A stretch of DNA of 64,000 bases from Sphaerisporangium cinnabarinum. Its GTDB lineage: Bacteria > Actinomycetota > Actinomycetes > Actinomycetales > Cellulomonadaceae. The stretch spans positions 1 through 64,000 of the forward strand of contig QAPD01000069.1 of the NCBI GenBank assembly GCA_003052455.1, in the 5' to 3' direction. This document shows positions 57,899-64,000 of the stretch, piece after piece. The notes below the pieces were generated by a model. That model was not told the origin of the DNA. It worked only from the letters and a program-made list of their open reading frames with translations, and did not search any database. The number at the start of each line of letters is the position of its first letter. The stretch's first letter is position 1. Made by a program: the position numbers and the translations under genes.

Positions 57899-59998
57899 GT
57901 GCGCCGACAGCTCACCGAACGACTCTCGACCCCCGGGCTGCGCCTGCGCGCGCTGCCCCTCGGGTCCAAGATCTCCCTCGCGTTCGTGCTCCTCGTGGCG
58001 CTCGCGGCGGTCTTCGCGCCGCTCGTCGCGAGCCACGACCCGCTCGCCACCGGCACCCCCGTCCAGCCCCCGGGCGCGGAGAGCTGGTTCGGCACGGACC
58101 GGCAGGGCCGCGACATCTTCTCCCGCGTCGTCTACGGCGCGCGGTACTCGCTCGTCATCGGCCTCGGGGCCACCGCGATCGCGCTCGCCGCGGCCGCCGT
58201 GCTCGGCGCCGTCGCCGCGACGGCCCGCAAGAGCGTCTCCGAGACCCTCATGCGCGTGCTCGACATCATCATGTCGTTCCCCGGCATCGCGCTGGCCGCC
58301 GTGTTCGTCTCGGTCTTCGGCCGCTCGCTGCCCGTGCTCGTGCTGACGATCGCGTTCCTCTACACGCCGCAGCTCACGCGCGTCGTGCGGGCCAACATCC
58401 TCGACCAGTACGGCGAGGACTACGTCGCCGCGACCCGGGTCATGGGCGCGCGCACGGCCTGGATCCTCGCGAAGCACGTCGCGCGCAACTGCGCGGCGCC
58501 CGTGCTGGTGTTCACCACGGTGCTCGTGGCCGACGCGATCGTCTTCGAGGCGTCGCTGTCCTTCATCCAGGCGGGCGTGCCCGACCCGGAGCCCTCGTGG
58601 GGCAACATCATCGCCGCGGGCCGCGACCTCGTCATGGGCGGCTACTGGTGGGCGACGTTCTTCCCCGGCCTGGCCATCATGCTCACCGTCCTGTGCCTCA
58701 ACATCCTGTCCGAGGGCATGACGGACGCTATGGTCGCCGCCCCGCGGGCGACGCGCGCCACCCCGGCGAAGGCCGTCGCGACCGACTCCGACGACGCGGC
58801 CGTCGCCGCGGAGCTCACCGCGATGGACGCCGACGAGCCGGTCGAGACGGCGGACGAGGCACGCCTCGCCGAGTCCGAGCCGGTCGTGCCGGACGTCGAG
58901 CCGGAGGTCGCGCACGTCGGGCGGGCCGTGCCCCTCGCCACGCGCCTCGCCACGCTGCGCGCGGCCGAGTCGGCCCGCACCGACCGTCCCGTGTACCACG
59001 GCGACGCCGAGCCCCTGCTCGAGGTGCGCAACCTGTCCATCCGGTTCCCGCGCCACGGCGACGTCGCGGTCGTGGACGACGTCTCGTTCTCGGTCCGCCC
59101 GGGCGAGACGATGGCGCTGGTCGGCGAGTCCGGCTGCGGCAAGTCGATCACGTCGCTCGCCGTCATGGGCCTGCTGGACCCTTCGGCGCAGATCAGCGGC
59201 GAGATCCGCTACGGCGGCAAGGACCTGCTCGCGATGGGCAACCGCGAGCGCGCGTCGCTGCGCGGCACCGAGATCGCGATGATCTACCAGGACGCGTTGA
59301 GCTCGCTCAACCCGTCGATGCTCATCCGTGCGCAGATGAAGCAGCTCACGCGCCGCGGCGGGACCCGCACGGCCGAGGAGCTCCTCGAGCTCGTGGGCCT
59401 CGACCCGGAGCGCACGCTCAAGAGCTACCCCCACGAGCTCTCGGGCGGGCAGCGCCAGCGCGTGCTCATCGCCATGGCCCTCACGCGCGACCCGAAGCTG
59501 GTCATCGCGGACGAGCCGACGACGGCGCTCGACGTCACCGTCCAGGCCCAGGTCGTCGCGCTGCTCGACGAGCTGCGCGTCAAGCTCGGCTTCGCGATGG
59601 TGTTCGTCAGCCACGACCTCGCGCTCGTCGCGCAGATCGCGCACCGCATCACGGTCATGTACGCGGGCCAGGTCGTCGAGCAGGCGCCGACGAGCGAGCT
59701 GCTCACCGACCCCCGCCACGAGTACACGCAGGGCCTGCTCGGCGCGGTGCTCTCGATCGAGCAGCGCTCCACGCGCCTGCACCAGATCCCCGGCACCGTC
59801 CCGTCGCCGCGCGACTTCCCGACGGGCGACCGGTTCGCGCCGCGCTCGTCGCGCCCCGACCGCGGCCTCGACGTGCGGCCCGTGCTGCGCGCCGTGGACG
59901 CCGACGGGCAGCACCTCGTCGCGATGCCGCCGGACGAGCCGGTCGGCGCCGTCGCGGGCGGTGGCCCCGCCCCGATCACCACCGGAGGGACGCGATGA
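57899..59998 (+). CDS. Fused ABC permease-ATPase (SiaG-like)
   Basis: A 699-residue fusion. Residues 1-275: DppC/OppC permease with 'WFGTDRQGRDIFSRVVYGARYSL' (conserved start of the core) and EAA loop 'EDYVAATRVMGARTAWILAKHVARNC'. Residues about 280-370: acidic, Ala/Glu-rich linker. Residues 375-640: DppD-type ATPase with Walker A 'GESGCGKSITS', Q-loop 'YQDALSSLNPSM', signature 'ELSGGQRQRVLIA', Walker B 'LVIADEPTTALDV' and H-loop 'VSHDLALV'. The C-terminus has the oligopeptide-type extension but lacks the Cys residues of its Fe-S form. The same fusion occurs in Corynebacterium SiaG. It starts 1 nt after the previous stop. Confidence 0.93.
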   Translation: MRRQLTERLSTPGLRLRALPLGSKISLAFVLLVALAAVFAPLVASHDPLATGTPVQPPGAESWFGTDRQGRDIFSRVVYGARYSLVIGLGATAIALAAAAVLGAVAATARKSVSETLMRVLDIIMSFPGIALAAVFVSVFGRSLPVLVLTIAFLYTPQLTRVVRANILDQYGEDYVAATRVMGARTAWILAKHVARNCAAPVLVFTTVLVADAIVFEASLSFIQAGVPDPEPSWGNIIAAGRDLVMGGYWWATFFPGLAIMLTVLCLNILSEGMTDAMVAAPRATRATPAKAVATDSDDAAVAAELTAMDADEPVETADEARLAESEPVVPDVEPEVAHVGRAVPLATRLATLRAAESARTDRPVYHGDAEPLLEVRNLSIRFPRHGDVAVVDDVSFSVRPGETMALVGESGCGKSITSLAVMGLLDPSAQISGEIRYGGKDLLAMGNRERASLRGTEIAMIYQDALSSLNPSMLIRAQMKQLTRRGGTRTAEELLELVGLDPERTLKSYPHELSGGQRQRVLIAMALTRDPKLVIADEPTTALDVTVQAQVVALLDELRVKLGFAMVFVSHDLALVAQIAHRITVMYAGQVVEQAPTSELLTDPRHEYTQGLLGAVLSIEQRSTRLHQIPGTVPSPRDFPTGDRFAPRSSRPDRGLDVRPVLRAVDADGQHLVAMPPDEPVGAVAGGGPAPITTGGTR

Positions 59999-60837
59999 GC
60001 GCCACCGACCAGACCCCGCCCGCCGCGGACCGGGGGTCCGCGACCGACCACGACACCCCCGTCGTCGAGCTGCGCGGCGTGCACGTCGTCTTCAAGGCCC
60101 GCACGGGCACGCTGTTCAAGGCCAACCGCGTGCACGCCGTGAACGACGTCAGCGTCGCGGTGCGCCGCGGCAGCACGCTCGGGATCGTCGGCGAGTCCGG
60201 CTCGGGCAAGTCGACCATGGCGAAGGTGCTCGTCGGGCTGCAGGCCCCGACGTCCGGCGAGATCCGCTTCCGCGGCCAGCCGGTCGACACGTACACGACG
60301 CGCGTGCGGCGCGAGGTCGGGCGGGTCGTGTCCGTCGTCTTCCAGGACCCGGCCACCGCGCTCAACGCGCGCATGCGGGTCCGGGACGCGCTGCGCGACC
60401 CGCTCGACGTGCACCGCGTCGGCGACGCCGCGTCGCGCGAGGCGCGCGTCCGCGAGCTCGTGCACCTCGTCGGGCTGCCCGAGTCGGCGCTCGACGCGCT
60501 GCCCGGCCAGCTCTCCGGCGGGCAGCGGCAGCGCGTCGCGATCGCGCGCGCCCTCGCGCTCTCGCCCGACGTGATCGTCGCCGACGAGCCGACGTCCGCG
60601 CTCGACGTGTCCGTGCGGGCCCAGATCCTCAACCTGCTCGCCGACCTCAAGGCCACGCTCGACCTGGGGATGGTCTTCATCTCGCACGACATCCAGACGG
60701 TGCGCCACGTCTCCGACGAGATCGTCGTCATGCAGGGCGGCCGCATCGTCGAGTCGGGCCCCGCCGCGCGCGTGCTCGACGACCCCCAGGACGACTACAC
60801 CCGCACGCTGCTCGCGGCGGCGCCCGCCCTCCTGTGA
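59995..60837 (+). CDS. ABC transporter ATP-binding protein (DppF/SiaI-like)
   Basis: A 280-residue ATPase. Walker A 'GESGSGKSTMA', Q-loop 'VFQDPATALNARMRVRDAL', signature 'LSGGQRQRVAIARALA', Walker B 'DVIVADEPTSALDV' and H-loop 'ISHDIQTVRHV'. It pairs with the ATPase half of the preceding fusion. ATG at 59995 overlaps the fusion's stop by 4 nt. Confidence 0.94.
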   Translation: MSATDQTPPAADRGSATDHDTPVVELRGVHVVFKARTGTLFKANRVHAVNDVSVAVRRGSTLGIVGESGSGKSTMAKVLVGLQAPTSGEIRFRGQPVDTYTTRVRREVGRVVSVVFQDPATALNARMRVRDALRDPLDVHRVGDAASREARVRELVHLVGLPESALDALPGQLSGGQRQRVAIARALALSPDVIVADEPTSALDVSVRAQILNLLADLKATLDLGMVFISHDIQTVRHVSDEIVVMQGGRIVESGPAARVLDDPQDDYTRTLLAAAPALL

Positions 60838-60911
60838 GCGGCGCCGCGCCCCTCGCGACGCGGGGCACCACCCAGACCGAACCACCGCTGAACCCAGAAC
60901 CGGAGCTCCTC

Positions 60912-61835
60912 GTGACCACCCCCTTCCGCGGGATCGTCCCGCCCGTCCTCACCCCGCTCACGACCGAGGGCGAGGTCGACGTCGCGTCCCTCGAGCGTCT
61001 CGTGGACCACCTCGTCACCGAGGGCGTGCACGGCCTGTTCGTGCTCGGGTCGACCGGCGAGGTCGCCTACCTCACCGACGCGCAGCGCGACGTCGTCGTG
61101 CGGACCGTCGTGCGCGTGGCCGCCGGCCGCGTGCCCGTCATGGGCGGCGCCATCGACCTGACGACGGCGCGCGTCGTCGAGCAGGCGAAGGCGCTCGTGG
61201 CCGGCGGGGTGGACGCGGTCGTCGCGACGGCCCCCGTCTACGCGCTCAACGACCTCGACGAGATCGAGCGCCACCTGCGCGCCGTCGCGGCCGCCGTCGA
61301 CGTGCCGCTGTTCGCGTACGACATCCCGGTGCGCGTGCGGACGAAGCTGCCCGCGGACCTGCTCGTCCGGCTCGGCGCCGAGGGTGTGCTCGCGGGCGTC
61401 AAGGACTCGTCGGGCGACGACGTCGCGTTCCGCCGCCTCGTCGCCGCCAACGCGGCGGCCGGCTCGCCCCTCGTGCTCTTCACGGGGCACGAGGTCGTGG
61501 TCGACGGGATGCTGCTGCTCGGCGCCGACGGCGTCGTGCCCGGCCTCGCGAACGTCGACGCGGGCGGCTACGTGCGCCTGTGGGACCTCGCCCAGGCCGG
61601 GAAGTGGGACGATGCCCGGGTGGAGCAGGACCGTATCGCCGCGCTGTTCGAGATCGTGTTCCAGGCACGCGGCCGCTCGGGCGACGCCGCGGGCGTCGGG
61701 GCGTTCAAGGTGTCCGCGCAGCGCCAGGGGCTCATCGAGACCGCGACGCTCGCGTACCCCGTCGAGCCGCTCGCGGACGACGTCGTCGCGCGCGTCGAGG
61801 AGATCACGCGCGCCGCGGGGCTCCTGCGTGGCTGA
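60912..61835 (+). CDS. nanA: N-acetylneuraminate lyase (DapA superfamily)
   Basis: A 307-residue class I aldolase. Schiff-base Lys164 in 'GVLAGVKDSSGDD' and Tyr136 in 'PLFAYDIPV' match the NAL pair (Tyr137/Lys165 in E. coli). The carboxylate-binding loop reads GSTGE (46-50), as in N-acetylneuraminate lyases, whereas dihydrodipicolinate synthases usually have GTTGE. With ROK kinase and NanE directly downstream, cleavage of sialic acid to ManNAc and pyruvate is the best call, although other DapA-family keto-acid aldolases cannot be excluded by sequence alone. GTG at 60912 with GGAG upstream. Confidence 0.87.
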   Translation: MTTPFRGIVPPVLTPLTTEGEVDVASLERLVDHLVTEGVHGLFVLGSTGEVAYLTDAQRDVVVRTVVRVAAGRVPVMGGAIDLTTARVVEQAKALVAGGVDAVVATAPVYALNDLDEIERHLRAVAAAVDVPLFAYDIPVRVRTKLPADLLVRLGAEGVLAGVKDSSGDDVAFRRLVAANAAAGSPLVLFTGHEVVVDGMLLLGADGVVPGLANVDAGGYVRLWDLAQAGKWDDARVEQDRIAALFEIVFQARGRSGDAAGVGAFKVSAQRQGLIETATLAYPVEPLADDVVARVEEITRAAGLLRG

Positions 61836-62829
61836 CGCCTCCCCGGTCGCCGCGGCGCCGACGGTCGTCGTCGGCGTCGACCTCGGCGGCACCAAGACGG
61901 CCGCGGCGACCGTCGCGGCCGACGGGACCCTCGGTCCCGTGCTCGCCGTGCCGACCCCGGCCGCGGGCGGCCCCGACGCGGTGCTCGACGCCGTCGCCGG
62001 GGTCGTGCGCGAGGTCGTCGCCGCGCTGCCGGGCGCGGCGCGCCTGCGCGCGCTCGGGGTCGGCACGGCCGGCGTGGTCGACGTCGGTCGCGGCGTGATC
62101 GTGTCCGCGACCGACACCCTGCCCGGCTGGCCCGGGACCGACGTCGCGGGGGGCCTGCGCCGCCGGCTCGCCGACCTCGCGGAGATCCCCGACCTGCCCG
62201 TGTTCGTCGAGAACGACGTCGACGCGCACGCCGTCGGCGAGGTGTGGCGCGGCGCCGCCGCGGGCGCGCGCAGCGCGCTGCTCGTCGCCGTCGGGACCGG
62301 CGTGGGGGGCGCCGTCGTGCTCGACGGGCGTCCCCTGCGCGGCGCGCACCACGTCGCGGGGGAGCTGGGGCACGTGCCCGTCCCCGGCGCCGAGCTGCTG
62401 CGCTGCCCGTGCGGACGCACCGGCCACCTGGAGGCCATCGGGGCGGGCCCGGCCGTCCACCGCCGCTACCTCGCGCTCGGCGGGGACGCGACCAGCCCCG
62501 ACACGCGCGACGTCGTCGCCCGGGCCGACGCGGGCGACGAGCTCGCGGCCTCGGTCGTGCGCGACGCCGCCCGGGCCGTGGGCCGCGCCGTCGCCGGGGT
62601 CGTCACCGTGCTCGACCCGGAGGTGGTCGTCGTCGGCGGCGGCATGGCCGGCGCGGGCGACCTGTGGTGGTCCGCGCTCGAGGACGCGCTGCGCGCGGAG
62701 GTCGTCGACGTGCTCGCCGACCTGCCGCTGCGGCCCGCCGCGCTCGGGAACGTCGCGGCGGTCGTCGGCGCGGCGCGCGGCGCGTGGAACCTGCTCGACG
62801 ACCGCACGACCGACGGAGGAGCGCGATGA
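61828..62829 (+). CDS. nanK: ROK-family kinase, putative N-acetylmannosamine kinase
   Basis: A 333-residue ROK kinase. 'VGVDLGGTKTAAATV' (phosphate loop), 'GVGTAGVVDVGRGVIVSATDTLPGW', 'VENDVDAHAVGEVW' (catalytic Asp in E/N-D), 'GELGHVPVPGAELLRCPCGRTGHLEAI' (zinc site; the last Cys of C-x-C-x4-C is His here). Position between nanA and nanE identifies it as the kinase for ManNAc. GTG at 61828 overlaps nanA by 8 nt. Confidence 0.9.
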   Translation: MADASPVAAAPTVVVGVDLGGTKTAAATVAADGTLGPVLAVPTPAAGGPDAVLDAVAGVVREVVAALPGAARLRALGVGTAGVVDVGRGVIVSATDTLPGWPGTDVAGGLRRRLADLAEIPDLPVFVENDVDAHAVGEVWRGAAAGARSALLVAVGTGVGGAVVLDGRPLRGAHHVAGELGHVPVPGAELLRCPCGRTGHLEAIGAGPAVHRRYLALGGDATSPDTRDVVARADAGDELAASVVRDAARAVGRAVAGVVTVLDPEVVVVGGGMAGAGDLWWSALEDALRAEVVDVLADLPLRPAALGNVAAVVGAARGAWNLLDDRTTDGGAR

Positions 62830-63545
62830 TGAGCGCGGAGCAGCACGACCGGACCCGCTGGACGCGCGAGCGCGTCCTCGACGCGATGCGCGGACGCCTC
62901 ACGGTGTCCTGCCAGGCCTACCCCGGCGAGCCCCTGCGCGACCCGCGCACCACGGCGCAGATGGCGCGCGCCGTCGTCGCCGGGGGCGCGGCCGCCGTCC
63001 GCGTGCAGGGCCTGGACGACGTCGCGGCCGTCGTCGCGGCGGTCGACGTGCCCGTCGTCGGGCTGTGGAAGGACGGCGACGGCGGGGTCTTCATCACCCC
63101 GACCCTCCGGCACGCCGTCGCGGTCGCGGACGCCGGCGCGCACGTCGTCGCGCTCGACGGCACGCGTCGGCCGCGCCCCGACGGGCTCACGCTCGCCGAG
63201 ACCGTGGCGCGCCTGCGCGAGACGACCGACGCGCTCGTCATGGCGGACTGCGGGTCGCTCGACGACGCGCTCGCCGCCCAGGACGCGGGCGTCGACCTGC
63301 TCGGCACGACCCTCTCCGGCTACACCGGCGAGCGGCCCCGGACCGACGGCCCGGACCTCGCGCTCGTCGACGAGATGGTCGCCGCCTGCACCCTCCCGGT
63401 CGTGGTCGAGGGTCGCGTGCACACCCCCGCCCAGGCCGCCGAGGCGATGGCGCACGGCGCGTTCGCCGTGTGCGTGGGCACCGCGATCACCCACCCCACG
63501 ACCCTCACGTCCTGGTTCGTCGACGCCGTGGCGGCGCCCGCCTGA
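62826..63545 (+). CDS. nanE: N-acetylmannosamine-6-phosphate 2-epimerase
   Basis: A 239-residue TIM-barrel epimerase turning ManNAc-6-P into GlcNAc-6-P. 'LTVSCQAYPGEPLRD', 'VPVVGLWKDGDGGVFITPT' (catalytic Lys region), 'DALVMADCGSLDDAL' (Asp), 'LLGTTLSGYTG' and 'PVVVEGRVHTPAQAAEAM' are diagnostic. A second ATG (62829) is one codon downstream. GlcNAc-6-P would next need NagA, which is not in the window, then NagB (51417). A possible 8-bp hairpin (63556-63563 with 63589-63596) follows the stop. Confidence 0.94.
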   Translation: MMSAEQHDRTRWTRERVLDAMRGRLTVSCQAYPGEPLRDPRTTAQMARAVVAGGAAAVRVQGLDDVAAVVAAVDVPVVGLWKDGDGGVFITPTLRHAVAVADAGAHVVALDGTRRPRPDGLTLAETVARLRETTDALVMADCGSLDDALAAQDAGVDLLGTTLSGYTGERPRTDGPDLALVDEMVAACTLPVVVEGRVHTPAQAAEAMAHGAFAVCVGTAITHPTTLTSWFVDAVAAPA

Positions 63546-63729
63546 CGCGGTGCGTGCCGAGCGACCCGTCCCCGTGCCTCCGCCGGTGCGCTCGGCGCTG
63601 TCGGGCTCCACAGCGGCGACGAGCGCGCCCGCTGGGTCGGGTGTCTGCTCGCCGACGGCCGCGCCCTGCGCGACCGCGTCGGCGCCACCGCACCCGCGAT
63701 GTGGGGCGACCGCGAGGACCGGCGCCCGG
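63546..63729. other. Intergenic region, possible gene remnant
   Basis: 184 bp between nanE and the hydrolase gene. On the plus strand a frame reading 'VGLHSGDERARWVGCLLADGRALRDRVGATAPAMWGD' has coding-like composition but no start or context, so it may be a decayed gene fragment. A GCCGAGCG/CGCTCGGC hairpin near 63556-63596 may terminate the nan operon. Confidence 0.4.
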
Positions 63730-64000
63730 CTACGCCTGTCGTCTGCTGTCGGCGCGTCCGATCGGATCGGTGCTGGTCGTGAGTGCGGCGCGGGCGGCCG
63801 GCCAGCTGTTCTCGTCGACGTGCAGGGCGGTCCGAAGGTAGGCAGTGCTCATCCGCTGAACGACGGCGACCCGTTCCGGATTCTCGTCGGTGGTCTCGGC
63901 GACCTCGTATCCGACGATTCCCCCGAGCGAGTGCTCTGCACCGTAGAAGGTGAGGAGGTCGGTGGCGCCGGGGCTGTAGGTGTAGGCGTCGGTGAACCAG
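63730..64000 (-). CDS. Alpha/beta-hydrolase, C-terminal part (5' end outside window)
   Basis: The last 89 codons of a gene entering from the right. The sequence 'WFTDAYTYSPGATDLLTFYGAEHSLGGIVGYEVAETTDENPERVAVVQRM' is typical of the C-terminal end of actinobacterial alpha/beta-hydrolases of the chlorophyllase/dienelactone-hydrolase type, with the catalytic His in 'GAEHSLGG'. The stop codon is TAG at 63732-63730. Codon use is slightly less biased than in the nan genes. The substrate is unknown. Confidence 0.75.
   Translation of the reverse strand, partial: WFTDAYTYSPGATDLLTFYGAEHSLGGIVGYEVAETTDENPERVAVVQRMSTAYLRTALHVDENSWPAARAALTTSTDPIGRADSRRQA

Noticed and set aside
60912-61835. Dihydrodipicolinate synthase (dapA) for lysine synthesis
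   Set aside because: The GSTGE loop and the position directly before nanK and nanE favour N-acetylneuraminate lyase.

Overview
The window is about 64 kb of very GC-rich DNA (roughly three-quarters G+C by eye) with dense, overlapping genes, GTG starts and many ATGA/GTGA start-stop overlaps. Gene content (IdeR-type DtxR, ClpX with a Cys4 finger, SigE-type sigma factor, actinobacterial NanA/K/E organisation, LAETG sorting signal, CelR-like LacI operator) points to an actinobacterium of the Cellulomonadaceae/Promicromonosporaceae type, for example a Cellulosimicrobium relative. The genus is an inference. No rRNA, tRNA, CRISPR array, phage or intact insertion sequence was found.

Layout. 1-8.4 kb is ordinary chromosome: 5' part of clpX, zapE, a PadR/HAAS pair, dtxR/ideR convergent with sodA across a very long hairpin, arfB, small enzymes and a LuxR-type regulator. 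8.6-24.0 kb is a compact, almost fully overlapping biosynthetic operon: fatty-acyl-AMP ligase, ACP, KASIII-like enzyme, ATP-grasp ligase, PLP decarboxylase and second ACP (these last three resemble BtrJ/BtrK/BtrI of butirosin synthesis), a thiolase-fold-like protein, two acyl-CoA-dehydrogenase-like proteins, a MATE exporter, a glycosyltransferase-like protein, a HAD hydrolase, an Sfp-type phosphopantetheinyl transferase and a free-standing condensation domain. I know of no described product with this set. The simplest reading is that an amino acid is loaded on ACP2, decarboxylated to an omega-amino acyl thioester, and joined by the condensation domain to a fatty acyl chain activated on ACP1.

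24-41 kb holds stress and signalling genes (GlsB-like, STAS, SpoIIE phosphatase), the divergent lysG/lysE pair, an APH-type kinase, an MBL hydrolase, VanZ, a LacI regulator, a three-gene operon (ACAD-like / PIG-L deacetylase-methyltransferase fusion / GT2), a BrkB-type membrane protein, ldh, a methyltransferase and a sigma factor with its partner. 41.2-42.5 kb is a small islet with a lower-GC orphan gene, flanked by two diverged copies of the 3' end of the sigma-partner gene. 42.6-48 kb contains membrane proteins, a large sulfatase and a DUF6325/SHOCT/YrhK-like set.

48.0-63.5 kb is a sialic-acid utilisation locus: secreted sialidase, LAETG-anchored surface protein, nagB, two Gfo/Idh/MocA oxidoreductases, a GntR/FadR regulator, a dipeptide-type ABC importer with a fused permease-ATPase (SiaEFGI-like), nanA, nanK and nanE. 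A 19-bp sequence shared (18/19) by the sialidase promoter and the nanR/transporter divergent promoter is the likely operator that ties the locus together. The right end enters an alpha/beta-hydrolase gene.

Many genes have a TANNNT box 6-7 nt before the start codon and no Shine-Dalgarno, suggesting widespread leaderless mRNAs.
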